From the NCBI GenBank assembly GCA_024138025.1, contig JAMXBD010002239.1, forward strand, positions 1-64,000: DNA of 64,000 bases, written 5' to 3'. The notes below the pieces were generated by a model. It had not been told where the DNA came from. It searched no databases and saw only the letters and a program-made list of their open reading frames with translations. The stretch's first letter is position 1, and each line of letters opens with the position of its first letter. Source of the stretch: Combretum micranthum. Its lineage: Eukaryota; Streptophyta; Magnoliopsida; Myrtales; Combretaceae. A program made the translations under genes and the position numbers. Below, piece by piece: positions 12,564 through 27,000 of the stretch.

Positions 12564-15073
12564 TGAAGTACCATTTGTACCATTATCCCTATGTTCATAA
12601 TGTCATAAATTAATGTTTCCTTATATTGTAATGTTGTGATATGTGAAATTTAATTATGTTAATAGATACAATTACATGGACTTGTCTTATTAGAATCAGC
12701 ATATATGATATTAATCGTCCTCATGGAAACCATGATCTTGATACGTAGTTTGAATTGATGTGTACGTTATCATATGTGGCTTCTTGTTCAAAATTCTCGT
12801 CACTTAGGAAAATTAATTTTTCATAAAATTGAGAAATCCAAACTGTTAGATTTAGGGTTCGTATAAAAAAAGTTAATTTTTGCAAAATTAGTAAAATTTA
12901 ATGAATTGAAAATGGTAAGATTTTAAATTTTGAAAATTTAATTAACAAATTAAAAATTTCATTGAAAGAACTACATATTTTTTTATTCCGAATAGCGAGT
13001 GCATAGGAACCTAATGGACGGCTTAATATATGAAAAAAAATTATTTTTTTTAAATTGATGTGACATTGTGAAATTTTTTTTTAATTAATTCAATTAATAG
13101 TATGTAAATCGTGTTGCCTCTCATAAATGTTAATGAAATTAGCTAACTTTTGTAAACTTTAATGAAATTGACTAACTTCGTAAATCTTAATAAATTTGGT
13201 AAATACGTCGTAAATATCATATAATAAAAAATTTTAGGATTTCAAGGGAACATATTATAATTAGAAAATTAAAGGTGGTTACCAATTGGTTTTAATAGGA
13301 CAGCCTCCGAATTCAGTAATTTCTTGTTATTATTTTAAAAAATAAGTTTTTGTAGATCAATGAAAAAATTAGGATCAACTTGTCTATTGTCATAATTGAA
13401 TTTTTCTTGGGTTTAGTCAGATGGTAATTCTAAAAAAAATTTCAAAATTAAAAAATTTATTTGATTCTTAGTCGAGGATTTATGTCAAACGAGTTAAAAT
13501 TTGATGAAATTCAAATTAAAGAAAATTGAATTGAAAATCAAAATTTAGGCTCAACAATATACAAAGAAAATTGAATTGACTAGAAGACCAATCAATATCA
13601 ATCAAATCCTGGTTCATTGCTTATTACACACTTTATTAGAAGGACTCACATCTAGACAAATGGTCACCTCATTTTGCATGTATAAGCTGCATTTCAAGTA
13701 TGATAAGAAAATTGATTAATGCTACAGGGATGGAAAACCACAGCCGGAGCAATTATCAACACATTAGAAGCATCCACTACTAGATTTGAGAGAATATGGT
13801 TTGCCATAACATTTGAAAGTGTAGGAAGGAGGACACAACAAAATTAAGCGCAATTGCTAATGCCTTGTGCCCAATAGGAACCGGCCGATATCAAATGCAA
13901 CAAATGTTTTAGCAATTGGATTGAATATGAGCTACATAATGATACAATTCGGAAGAACTTAATGAGGTTTGATCCCAATTGTGGTTTATGGAAATTCATG
14001 CTTACCAAGTCCAGCAAGACGCAAGGTTGGATACTTTTGACTCTAAATTGGAACAAATCCAAAGACAAAACCAAGAGTATTATTGTTATTAGGGTTATAT
14101 GCCACTACCACCTTCTCTAGTTATAGTAAACCATCAAATTCAGTATTAACACCTTTTATTGAGCTTTAGGCTTTCCTTTGTGTTTTAATATTTCATTTTT
14201 GAATTTATCAATTTCAAACATAACAACAAAGTTTGGATTCTTTTACTTATTCTTACAATTTTTAATTTTTTTGTTTGTTAATTGTAATTTTCTTTTAAAC
14301 CAATTGTCATTATACAATAGTTGATACTACATACAACATGGACCTCTACAATCTCTTTATTGAGACCTCCATTCCATATCTATATTTCTAACCATTGAAA
14401 TAAAATATATATAATGAATGGTCTATTAAGTACTTTAGTGGTATGATGATGGTCGTATATAAATTTAAGTTGTTAAATAAGTGATGATATTAGTCCCTTT
14501 AAAGGAAAAAAAATAAAAGGACCGAACATAAAATCGTTGCTAGTGACAATTAATGTTTCATATGTCCAATAACTTCTTAACAATTAATTATCCTAAACCT
14601 ATTTTAGTATGAATTCTTAAAAATCATTTTTCTTCTTATCTTTATATATATATATATATATATATAAATTTATTCATTTGCAATTCCATATCCTTTTAAG
14701 ATAAAATGTAAAATTTAAATATACATTTTTTTATTTTTTTAGTTAATTTTTGAATTCCAAATAAAATTTGAATAAAATACTAACTATTATTTTGCGTATT
14801 TTAATTTCCATTGACATAAAGTTCAAAATATAAATATCCATGTTCTAGTTTGTACTTCCTTTGACTAATTTAGGGTAAATGTCAGATTTGATATATGAAC
14901 TTTATATAAATTTAATTTTAACTTTAAAAGATTAATTTAATACCCGTAAGCCATTTTTACTACTTTGCTAACATCATTTGCTTGATTTGCTAATATGAAA
15001 GAGACAATCATTTAATTTTTACTATCTCTCTTAACGTCGTCTAACACCTATAGTTCTTCTCTTTCTACTTAAT

Positions 15074-15685
15074 CCGATTTTTGTCTGATCTATAATTTAT
15101 GTCATTATCCTATTTATCACATGATATCTAGATTGAACATAAGACATGGAGAGTGTCATTCTTATATTGTTCAATCTTATCATTTCTTGATTTCCAAGTA
15201 ATCTGATAATACAAGTGAAATTGATCACACTATCAATTTAACCATGGCCATGCATTTCTCAGTCTCACTTATCGAGGGGTCTAGAGATATCTCTCTCATA
15301 ACGAGAGGGATAAATTCCATCTTAATCACTCAACTTCCTCTACATGATATACATTGTGCCCAAACTTAACCTTTATAATTATCTGGTTAAAGACAACGTT
15401 TGATTGAGTTGAAACATAATGTTTCTCATGTTGGAACCTATGATGATTTCAGGTCTATCCCATGTTTACCAAATAAAAAACTCATACTAGATTTAATTCA
15501 TTATCATGCCCATAATAATAAGCATCTAGGAATATTTAGAATAATAAATTATTCATGGATTTCTATTATAAAATAAATATGTAAACAATACAAAAGAAAT
15601 GCCTCTGTTTATTTATATATGTATATATATATATAAATATCAAATGACAATATCCAGTAATTGGCCTAGAGCACAATCACTAACA
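15074..15685 (-). mobile_element. LTR-like insertion specific to copy B
   Basis: Copy A and the third remnant have an uninterrupted site (CTCAATAATTG). In copy B about 0.6 kb lies between CTTAAT and AATAATTAG. Read on the minus strand it begins TGTTAGTGATTGTGC, and a plus-strand TGTCTGATC lies close to the left edge, giving TG...CA-like termini suggestive of a copia-type solo LTR fragment. No convincing target-site duplication was found and about 8 extra bases remain at the left edge, so the boundaries are approximate. Confidence 0.5.
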
Positions 15686-16878
15686 AATAATTAGAGCAAA
15701 CAATGTTAAGTAAGCAATAAAAATAGCCATGAAAAGTTTAATGGAGTATTAAATTGACCACCTTGAAATTCAAGTATCAAATTGAATTTTCTGTTAAGTG
15801 TCAAATTTTATGTTTTCCAACTAATTTATGAATTTTGAAAAAAAAAAGCATATAAATTTTTTAAAATATGATTTTTTTTCCTGCTAAAAATCTGATTATA
15901 CCATGGGAAGCACCATAAATGTTAAAAATAAGTAAATAAATGAATTTGTGAGTCCATTCTTAGCCACAATAGCAATTTTATTATAATATTATTCTTAATT
16001 ATTATTATGATACTTAATTAGCCGTAATAAAAATTCCATAAACAATCCCTACCTACAAAAACATGGTATAACCATTCATTAACCAAATCAATGAATACGA
16101 ATTCCTTATTGGAATTCCATTATAATCCCGAAGTAAGCGGACTGACGGACAGTTAATGGTATACAGCGGCATTCATGCGACAAGATGAACAACCACGGCA
16201 GCACACAATAGGAAAAACTTTGCATCACACGGGCACGTTGTTTTTGGCACCACCACTCAAATTATACAATTTTAGGACACGAACATGGGACATTTAGCAT
16301 CTAACCTGTTAATGAATGAACAAACACACATCTTGGGATGCAAAATGAAGACCACAAACTGATTAGCAACATCATCCCATAATTGATTGACAAAAGTAAA
16401 CACGCGTTTCAAAACAACCTGCGAAGACCGAAGAGTAGTCAAAGCGATGATGTTGTCTTCTGTGCTTTTTCCCTCACTGGACTTATCTTGAAATCCTATC
16501 TTATCCAGGGCAGTCAAACCGGGTGGGCCTCAAGTTTTAATCTAAGCCCTCTATTTTGGTGCATGAAACTTCATCTACGGTATTTAGCACACCTCGTGAC
16601 AACATGCGGAAGGAATTTTCCTATTGACCCTTACTTAATTGATAAGGTATCCATATTTTATATAACCCAATAAGAATGATTATCATGTGAATTACAAGGT
16701 GATCGATAAGAATAATGATAATTTGATACGTAATATTATTTATTACTATTGTTAATAATAATTTTATTATAATAACTTCATATTAATTATTATTGGGTAT
16801 CACATATCAAGTTATAATATTTATCATTATTAATCATTTTTTTAAACATCTTTCTTCCTCATGAGGCCTTCTGGCCAT

Positions 16879-16899
16879 CACGTGTACGTGTATATATAT
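16879..16899 (+). promoter_or_regulatory. G-box and TATA region, beta'-COP copy B
   Basis: A perfect G-box CACGTG at 16879-16884 is followed by a TATATATAT run at 16891-16899, about 113 bases upstream of the inferred start codon at 17012. The G-box is altered to CACATG in copy A. Confidence 0.45.
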
Positions 16900-17011
16900 G
16901 GGTGTGCACGAACATTTTATCTTCATACAAACTAAAGCTTATTTCCTATTTCCTTCAATACCATATTTGATCTTGCATAAGCTAATCCTAATCAATACAT
17001 CCTTTTATATC

Positions 17012-19869
17012 ATGGTGAGTCATTTTGCTCTCTGCTAGGATTATGCATTTTTCATTCTCAATATAATATAAATTATTGAATTGTCTCTACTAATTTGGGT
17101 TTTGCAAACTTTATATCTAGGAGTCTAAGATGCATAAAATTCAGGTAATTCTTGCCACCAATTCTATTTTTATTATGGTAGAATGCCGTCCATCTTGAAA
17201 CTTGTATCCTACTATAAGTTATAATGTTTGATATGTAGGTTGAAACCAAATAACATTTTTCATTTTTTGAGCAGAACAAGATTGTCTACAAGTCAGAGCG
17301 AGTGAAGGCAGTGGACTTTCATTCAACAGAACCATGGTCGGCTTCAAATTTATCATCAACATTCATTTTTTCCACAATATGCCAATTCATAAATTGTGAT
17401 TTTAATAATATAGAAGATAATGCCACACCATGTTGAGCTTCTTCTTCGCTATTCTTACAGGATTCTATTGAGTCTATATTCTGGAAATATCTGCATTTGG
17501 AACTTCCAAACACAGGTAAAAACATTACCCGAATAAGGGTTTTTTTTTCTTTTTAAGGAAAACATTTTTAAGAATTTTTTTTCTATTTTCAAATATTATC
17601 ATATTAATTTTTAGACATTTAGTGCTTTCTAGTAGTAAACCATGATGAAAAGATATTGCTAGAGCCTTGAAATGAATTTCGATTTTAGTTTCACGAAACA
17701 GACAAGTAAAATACTTGCATGGGCAAAATATGTAAAATCTTTGCCCATTTCTTCATAACAATTGCTCATTTCTTGTTTGTATGTTCAGGCTATAGAGAAG
17801 TCTTTCAAGGTCACTGATTCACCAGGTGATTACTATAACACAAATGTTTCCAACTATATTGCCCATTATCATGCTAGTAAAAATGTTATATTTAGTAGTA
17901 TAAATTGGCAATATTGATCGGGACGAATACAAATAGGAGTAGCCTATATAATTGTAGAGACTAGTTCATCTACAATCAGCTATTAGAATCATTAAGTCTT
18001 TAAATTGTTCATTTGGTATTGATGGACACTTTAATAAATTTGAGAGGCATTTAGCATCAAGGTCAATGCAAGGATTCTCCTCAATCTTTAGGGCTATTTG
18101 TCCAATCATAGTTAAGGGTTGTTAAAACACACCTTATAAGGTTTGATGTATCTGCATCAAAGTCAAAGTTTAGAGGTTGTTTATATTTCTCTAAGTTTCT
18201 AATTTGAATATATGTGCCATGCTTGTAGTTCGATCAGCAAAATTTATTCCAAACAAAGAATGGATTGTGGCTGGAGCTGATGACAAATACATTCGTGTCT
18301 ACAACTACAAGACAATGGAGAAGATCAAAGAATTTGAATCCCATGAAGATTACATCAGATGTCTAAAAGTCCATCCAACTTTGCCATATGTGCTGTCAGC
18401 ATCGGATGATAAGGCAATTAAGCTATGGGATTGGGAGAAGAACTGGGTTTGTATTCAGAAATTCGAGGACACTCACACTATGTAATGCAGATAGCATTTA
18501 ATCCTTGTAATACACAAGAATTTGCAAGTGCATCTCTTGATGGTACCTTAAAGGTATGAATGTTCTTTCTTGATAATTAAGGTTTTTTGCTTTGTTTTAG
18601 ATATTTATTCATGTTTTGGAGATGTCTTTTTGTATAGATTTGGAATGTAGATTCTCCTAATGAGAAGTTCTCATTAGAGGGTCACTCAAATGGGGTAAAT
18701 GGCATCGAATATGTTGCTACAAAGGACAAGCTTTATTTGCTTAGTGGTTCTGATGACAACAAGATAAAGGTATATAATTTTATTGAAAAGCTTGTCTCCT
18801 TATTAATTTATCTTGGTGTAATATGATACAATGTTGTCAAATGAATCATTTTAGGTTTGGGACCATGAAGATAAGAGTTGTATCCACACACTCGAAGGTC
18901 ACTCTCATAATGTTACAGCACTATGTGTTCATCCAAATTTACCTATAATAATAAGTGGCTCTGAAGATGGGACGGTCCGCATATGGAAAGTTGATACTTT
19001 CATGTAAGTGCTATTTGATAAAAAATTAACTTAATTTCTTTTGGATATTGACCTTTGTCTATCTTTCTTGAATTTGGTATTTGTTCATGTGAGACAGTTT
19101 ATAAAACTTAAATAAATACAATTTTGTTAGGTCTTTTTTTTAATCGTTTTTATATCTAATACAGTTAACTCATACGATTAGCTGATATAAAAGTTTAAGC
19201 TTATCAAATATATGGTGGTTTTGTATATATTGATTAATACAGTAATGAAACATGTACATAGAGGGTCGAATTGAGTACCTATTTTTCATATATCGCTTTT
19301 ATTTAGCTTCTTAACTAGTTGATTCAAAAGCTTAAATTTATTAAAGTCAATTTAGGTTTTATATATATGAAAGTTTACATCCTAAATTATTTCGTTGCTC
19401 TTCAATATTTATAGTCAAGCTTGTGTTCTTTATCACTGTGGAGCCATGCATCTATGAAGAGTTCTTACGTTAGGTGAAGTGCAATTTTTTTATGATAAAC
19501 TTTACTTTATAGGCTTGAGGACACATTGACCTTTGGCCTTGGAAGAGTATGGGGCATTGGATTCATGGAGAACACAAACCAGTAAGTTTATTACAAAAAT
19601 TGGATGTAGTAAAAATTGTTTTATTGCATTTTCAACTTGAACTAAGAATGCAATTCACTACTCTTCTAAATAAACATATCATATCATCTACCTCGCAAAT
19701 GCATTTTTACATTCAATGCTTTAGCATATCACTTATCCTTGCTCATTTTTGTTCTTAATGTATTTTCTAATTGGGATGCTTATGCACCTCTCTTTGCAGG
19801 TTCGGATTTGCTTGTGATGAGGGAACAATAGTCGCCAAGATCATTGGTTCAAACATGGAGGAACACTAG
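17012..19869 (+). pseudogene. beta'-COP N-terminal propeller gene, one nucleotide short (copy B)
   Basis: Exons: 17012-17014 (ATG only), 17121-17144, 17275-17336, 17461-17515, 17789-17825, 18229-18553, 18638-18769, 18855-19003, 19513-19581, 19800-19869. All introns have GT-AG ends and matching phases. The exons total 926 nt; one added base in exon 6 gives exactly 309 codons, a 308-residue protein. The lesion is where KFEGHSHYV is expected: the G run after TTCGAG is one base short, shifting frame to a stop at 18483. Downstream exons stay open: SLEGHSNGVNGIEYV, YLLSGSDDNKIK, LEGHSHNVTALCVHP, GSEDGTVRIW, then FGFACDEGTIVAKI and a stop where the first beta'-COP propeller normally ends. It may be a real gene with a sequencing deletion, a very young pseudogene, or a stand-alone propeller paralogue. 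Confidence 0.8.
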
Positions 19870-21011
19870 TTAAACTTTTCTTAGGAAAAAGAGAATACAA
19901 GACTACTTTTAATAAAGGATTGGTTGTATTTGCATATTAGAGGTTGAGAATAAAACATGTTTCTACTATTTATGGAGGAAGACTGGTTCTTCTAAAAAGT
20001 GTTGTAATTTGTAGTTTTTGTTGTGCATTCGTGTTATAATCACTCCACCACTCTGTTTGTAACATGGTAGTTGCATCTCGATATTATGAGAATTAGTCAC
20101 ACGTGTTTAGCACCAGAATTAGTAATACATACTACATTTCCCCACAAAAATTTTAATTGTTAACTTCATAAGCGCTAAATAAGAAGATTCCACATATGCC
20201 TTGAGTTATTGATGGCTAATCGATTCAACCATAGCGATCCAGGCACTACTCACAAATACATTGGATTTTGTATCCTTACCAAAGATATTACTAGCATAAA
20301 AAATCCCACCGTTCATTTAGATGGATTTTGAACTTTTAGCGCCATGATGACGGTTTCTAAATTGATTAATGCACCACTTTCACTGATTTGTGCAGAAATG
20401 CAAAGTTTGACTTTAAAGCGTACAAATTTACATAGGGTAGCTTTTTACATAATGACTTCAATGAACCAAAACTACAGAAATTTATGCTGGATTCACATGC
20501 ACATTTTATTAGTTGAAATGTGAATAAACAAAAATTTCACAAGCTATGAACTATTTATGTTACAATTGACTTTCCGTCCCAGCACAAATAATTAGTGCAC
20601 CACCAGATAACACAGAGAGGAGAAAAGGTGAAAAGAAACAAAGAAAAATTGCTGCTACAAAACTGGTAAGATTATGATACAAACAATATGTAAGAAATAA
20701 AGAAAAATCCGGCTCTGATTCATGTCGTGCAGGCCTTCGATTGTGTTCTCTTTTATCGGTTCCCCATGTAAAGTGAGCAAAAATTTGTAGCCCAACAACT
20801 CTCTGTATCTTAGAAGGTTAGAGCTTGTGTGATCTCGAGTCTTGCAAGTCCGAAAGGCCATTTCGGTAGAGCCAAAGGAATTCCAACCCCTAGCATGTGC
20901 AGGACTGCTCCTTAATATTTACCCATGTAAATCATACTAAGACTGCTACCGCTCCAACGCAAGGTCTATATTCTTCAATCCACCCCAATGTAAAGAAAAC
21001 CCAAAAAGTAC

Positions 21012-24000
21012 TTAATCTCTTGAATATGCAAGTGCATAGTCCTTTATCATCTGCTTAAGGTTCTGCAGGAAAAAATCCATATTCACTTTTTACACTGCTA
21101 GTTGACAGTATATACTGACTCAAACTAAATATAGCACATGTCCCTTTGATGAGTGCTCCCAGGCACTTGTTAAAAAAAAAAAAAGAAGAAGAAACTTTTC
21201 AAGAATTGTTAACACATTTAAACAAAAGCATGTAGATAAAGATGTAATAATTCCTCTTCTGGCCCTTAAGCAATGCACCTAAGTCACCTCTATACATTCT
21301 ATATAGCATTATATGATTTAGAGCCTTCTCTAAAAGGCTAGAAAGATGGATCAAAGTTACCTTCAGCTCCTCATGAAGCACCACAAATATTTTTTTCAGC
21401 CTCTTGTGCCTCTGCAAGTCATAGTAACTCAAGTCAAACAAAAATGAAACAAGACCTTAACATAACAAATAACAACTGTGAATAGAACTTTGCCAAATCA
21501 CTAATGAATTATATATACTCAAATATCTTCCAAAATATTCAACTAATTTATACCACGAACTGATGCTACACTATTTTTTTCCCCCTTCTCAATGCCTTAA
21601 AATATCACAAGAAAATAGTGGAAATGGGGAAGTAAGAAAAAAGAAGAAAAAGGCATTATGTTTGCTCAAGGCACTGAAGAATCTCTGGTGATGACCACAC
21701 CAGAGTATGGCTATCAAGCTTCCAACTTCAATTCCCAGCTTATGAGTACAGGGGCTTGTTATATATGCTTCTTTCCTTTGTTAAGAGAGAGGCATGGTGC
21801 TACTTTAGTATACTAAGCACTCCACGAAAATTCATGCCGAGGTTTAATTCATCTTTTGCTGTGTAAGCTTGTGGTATAGATTGAGGGACCTCAGAATAGC
21901 AAAAATGAAAGACAACTGTACTTTGTTTACTATTACAACCAACACAACACTCCTTAACAACAAAGTTCCATAAGCAATGACATAGCAACTCTAGCATCTG
22001 TGGACTTGCTAATTACAATTCCTGGAGAAAAAACTTCAGACGTGCATTTCTGAAGTGACCACATTCAAGCCAGACACACATTGAATAGCATTTTATCATT
22101 TAATGAACATAAAAAGCATCTCGTCAAAATCGAAACGATGAAATCAAACTTTTCAGAAACCTTTCAATCTCACACATAATCAGACATACCGTTCCACACT
22201 GACGATATGATTCCTTCAACTCCTGCAGGAGGTTATTATATCTCTCCGCATCCCTTCCTTTAGCAGACTCAAGATCCTTTCCTAACCTCTGGAACTCATT
22301 CCTATGAATAATAGTCAAGAAGTTGGGAACAGTTCAAAGAAAACTAGACAAGAAAACATACAATGCATGAAATTCCTTGTAGTACCTATAATTCTCCAGT
22401 GTTTTATTCAACGAGCAGTAACTGTCATATTTATCACGATACTCTTGCACATATTCCTTATACCTGTATAAAGAGAAATCCAAACTCTATTACCAATATG
22501 CTTTCCTCCAAAAATAAATATACAAGCAACTGAAACTGAGTTTAATTATGTTTTGAGAAGACCAAAAGCATAGATATTATCATTAATGTGCCGAAATAGA
22601 ACTTACTCAGAGAAATCCTTTATCCTTCCCTTGAGCTCTGGTTCATTCTTTTCATACTTAGAATAAGGACTGTTTTCATCCGAAGAAGATTCTCTCCTTT
22701 TATAACCGCTGTTGTCTGCTGAAATGGTATCCTTTTGTCCACTAGCGGTGCTTAATGCCATATTACTGGCTTGTAACTTACCTTCTTTTACAGCTTGAGA
22801 AGCTTGCCCACGCTTACTGTCAACATGTTGAGTTCCCTCAATAGAAGCCCCTCTATGGCTTTTCCTGGATTCTTCAGGATTAATACCCCGTCTAGCTCCA
22901 GCATCATTCTTTTTTGATTTATTCACATCCAATGTATTGTTTGTCTGCCGAGCACCTTCTCCATGATCAATTTTCAAAGAGGAAGGCAACTGAGACTGCA
23001 CACCAGGCTGAGCGGGAGTTGTGAAGTCATCACCTCGATTTTCATATATCCTCTTCCTAGATATGCTTTCCATGCTACCTGAATTTCTTGTGCCTAAATT
23101 GGGTGATGATAGCTTTCCTGATTCTTTCTCAGGAGGTTTTCCTCTAGCAACATCCACATTCCAGCTATTTGACTTGTTTGGTTTGTTTTCAGACGTCTTA
23201 AATGAACTCTTCCTTTCAAACTGCTTCTTTGAAGGTGATTCATCTGCCAATGGTTCTCGTAGCTCCCCCAGCTCCAAATCTGAGAGCTCTCTTTGGAGCA
23301 CAGAACCCCTTCCATTCACCAAAGAGGATATATGGGTGCCTGCCATATTGTTACCTTTTCGCAAGGATTCCACACATGAATTTGTATGCTCAACTTCCTT
23401 ACCTCTGGAAAATGTTTCATCAATCTTTTGGTGATGAGAATCAAGATGAGCATATTGTTTTTTGGCACCACCACCTTCTTTAGTACTCCTTGAGGACTTG
23501 TCAGAAAAATGACCTTCAGAAAAGGTCTCTTTCCCAGATTTTTCTTTTTGTGTGTCAAGGCTTTCACGCATGTTAAAGTTCTTAGAAGGCAACCTAGTAT
23601 CATTGCCCAAGCTCTCCGACTTATGTGATCTCCCAGCTGGATCATGTGCTGTTGCATGACTACCTTGTTCCAACAACCTGCTGCTGTATTGATGCGAATT
23701 TAAACCAGATTTTCCAGGATATGCTTGGTTCCGTCTATTTTGCGGGCCTAACTCAGCATCATTATCCCTGTCAGCTCTGTTCATTATTTGATGCGAAGAA
23801 CTCTTGAAGGAACCTTCCACAGTCCTATTTGGAGACAACTCAGAAGGGCTTAAAGAATTTCGGCCAATACTTACTCTAGCCACTGGCTGTTGACTAGAGC
23901 TTTCAGTTTTTAGCCTTTTTACATGCTCAGGGTTCACTGCATGCTTATCATAATCTCTTTGAGATTTGTCTTTACGGACCTTGTCATAGCTACCTGAAGG

Positions 24001-27000
24001 CTCATTCTTAAAATTGTCTGAAAAATTAGTTTCCTTTTCATCAAACAAGCTTCCTATAAAATTCTGACGCTCCATGAAATCATCTTGCTTCAAGGAAACA
24101 GGAATACTTTCTTCAGGAGATTTGCTGTGCCCTTTCTTTGAAATTAAGCCTTTTTCTCCAATAGTATGATCATCAGCTTCTTCATCATTAGTAAAGTCTT
24201 TCTCAATATCAACAAAGTCAGAATCATGGCCATTCTGCTTATTGTAAATCCCATCCTGTACAGGTCTGCCCTCAGGGGAAGTAGAGAACACTTGCTCAGA
24301 TGCTCGGAGCTTATTTGTGGGTTCTTTCTCATCATCATCACTTGTCATGATATCTACATCCTGATCAGAACCCTCTTTACTATTAGAAGATGCATCACTT
24401 TCACTGTCACTGCTACTCACACTTCCACTTCTAATAGGGCTCCGACTCCTACTCCTGCTCCCACTAGGACTTCCAGATTCACTTCTACTATCACTACTAC
24501 CACTTCCACTATCACTGTCACTTCCACTATCACTGGAGCTGCCTGCCCGACCCTCACTGTTTTCTGATATCTTATCAAAAAGATCAGGTGAATGATGCTC
24601 AATATCAACATCTTCGGAAGTATTCATTACATCTCCAACTGCAGAGTTCGATTGTGCAAATCCTTCATCTGATGGTGCTTTCTGTGCAAAGGCAGGCTCT
24701 GGAAGAGATGTCTGATTATGACCCTCTTCAGGAACTGGTACATGGTTATTGTTATCTTCAGGAGAGCTGCAAAACCAAGGTGTCTTTGAGGAACATATAT
24801 TTGACAGCACACAGGTGAGTTGATTTCATCTAGAATCAAAACACAAAATGATATTCATTCACAACAAAAAAATGAAATAAAATAAAATAACATTAGTAAA
24901 TAAGCATTCCACTTCAGATGATTAAATTTATATTACATATACTAGATAATCCAGACCTACAGATACAACTATACAATCACAAAATCACAATTCATAGGCC
25001 ATCATTATCATCCTTTTGAAATGATGACTACCTTTGTGGTATGCCACCAAGCCACAACAATGTGCCCCATTCAGATTATCTCTTCAAGAAGGAAAACAAT
25101 GACCACATTCTAAAGGTCACCACTACACTTCGCTACTAACAGAACAAGAAGTCATAGAACAGCATGACCTTGGGGAGAACTTTCATATGAAACAAAAAGG
25201 CTCTTGTTTCAATATAACATAATAGCTTAAACATAGATATGCATTATTCAACAGTCATGTGAAACCTCAAAGCAAACATTGAAGGAATCTAGATTCGAAT
25301 CAGAAACATGTAAGACAATGGCTGAAGTTACGGAATTCTTGAAGATTACTTTTTCATGTAGATGAATTCCATCCAAGGAGACTAATAACAATCATATGAA
25401 TCGATTTCTTTCCCTTCAATAGTCCAATTTTGAGCAAGCATTTGAAATATTCTGATTAACACAAATTTTCATGCATATGCTTTAGTCATTAAAAGCTAGA
25501 AACAAAGCAGTCATTAACTGTTGGCAGCCAGGACCTTCCACTTGTAGATGAAGATCTTTTGGAGCTTTCAAAATCTGCATCAGATTTCAATAGGTATCTC
25601 CCTGGAGCTTGATATGTAGCAATCTGAACCAAGAACAGAGAGGAAAAGGGATTAAAGACAAAATACCACTCAATTAGAGCAACAGGTCAACAACAACTGA
25701 AGGTTCCTTGCAACTCACTTTCTTCAAGATAGGCTCAATCTTCTTTCCAGAGTTTGGAAATGTGTCTCCAATTGCTTTCTCTAAGGCCTGGGGGGGCAAA
25801 TGGCAGAGGTGAGAAGAATGAAATAAAGTGTAAGAATAGATTCTAGCCTTATTGGATTTTTTTTTTTTTTCCCTCTTTTTAATAATTTGAATCTTATTAA
25901 TATCTATTCTAAATTTTATCCATATCAGTTTAAAATCTGGCATTTAAAAAACTATTCAAATCACTATTTTGACTACTTTTGTTTCATAATTATGGTAATG
26001 GTAAAGATTAGAGAATGAGAGTCGGAATTAAAAATTTACGTCTTTACAGAGAAAAATATTAAAAGATACATGTATATAATGGAAAAAGACACTTGATGGG
26101 TCTTTTTGTAAAAATAATTATAGTAAAAGAAAAACAGGTCTAACTTCATAGGTATCTAACTTTCTAAAAGGTACACAAACACTGAATTTGAAATCAGTCC
26201 CAAAAAAAGACCCTATATAGCACAGAAACAAATAATTAGCCTAAAACATCACAATCTTGAAACCCCATTATCCCCAAGAATCCACCCATGCTAAACTTTC
26301 CTATATACTGACCTTTAAGCTCATTCCTTTAGGATTAGCTTTAAGATGGCTGATTAACATGCTCTGCAAATCCATAGGTTTAGCGCCCAAGTTCACTTTA
26401 CTTCCTGCTCTTTCCTTCACTGAAGCTGTAGCCTTGTTCATGATATCTTTGCCAGAACTGGCAGCATTCTCTTTACCCAATATCGGAGTATGTACAGCCT
26501 CTTCTATAGGCATGCTACTTCTCATTAAGTTATCAGCTCCAGACGGAGATATAGAAGCATTTCTCTGCGCAGGTGACAATGGCAAAGGTGAGGATGAGCG
26601 CCCTCCCTTGGCATTTGTTTTGAAATTTGAAGAAAATCCCACTTTGTGTGCAGATCTAGAAAATTCTCCAGTCGAAACTGATGCATGTTGAAGTAATTAG
26701 TTAAACAATCATACTACCAAAAGCTACAGAAAAACTAAGACTACAAAAATTACAGGACATGATAAGAAACTTTTCTGGAAAAAGGTCGTGACTGATACTA
26801 TGAACAAAAATTTTGACATAGAATGGATAAGATCAGGAAGAATGCAGTTACCATGACGAGGTTCAACTTTCTGCTTTTTGTTTGGTGGCTCCTTCCTTTT
26901 AAAAAACATTCTCCTAGGGTTAACTGGAAGCAAGAACAATATATTAGAAACGAGGATGATACTCCTTCCACATTGCAAAACACATAATAAACATGCTTAA

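Larger units (their letters stand above)
12527..20765 (+). repeat. segmental duplication copy B
   Basis: About 8.2 kb is collinear with copy A. It is longer mainly because of an insertion at about 15074-15685. Its right edge lies about 250 bases beyond the stop codon of the minus-strand ELL-like gene, and the matching tail at the end of copy A (11640-11795) duplicates that downstream flank. This makes B the probable ancestral position. Confidence 0.85.

Noticed and set aside
16272..16673. Overlapping open frames of 81 and 96 codons upstream of beta'-COP copy B
   Set aside because: The corresponding sequence in copy A (7380-7760) does not keep the frames, so they are chance.
23021..24567. Plus-strand open frames of 93-137 codons opposite the ELL-like gene
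   Set aside because: They are antisense shadows of exon 8, whose Ser/Asp-rich codons leave the opposite strand open.
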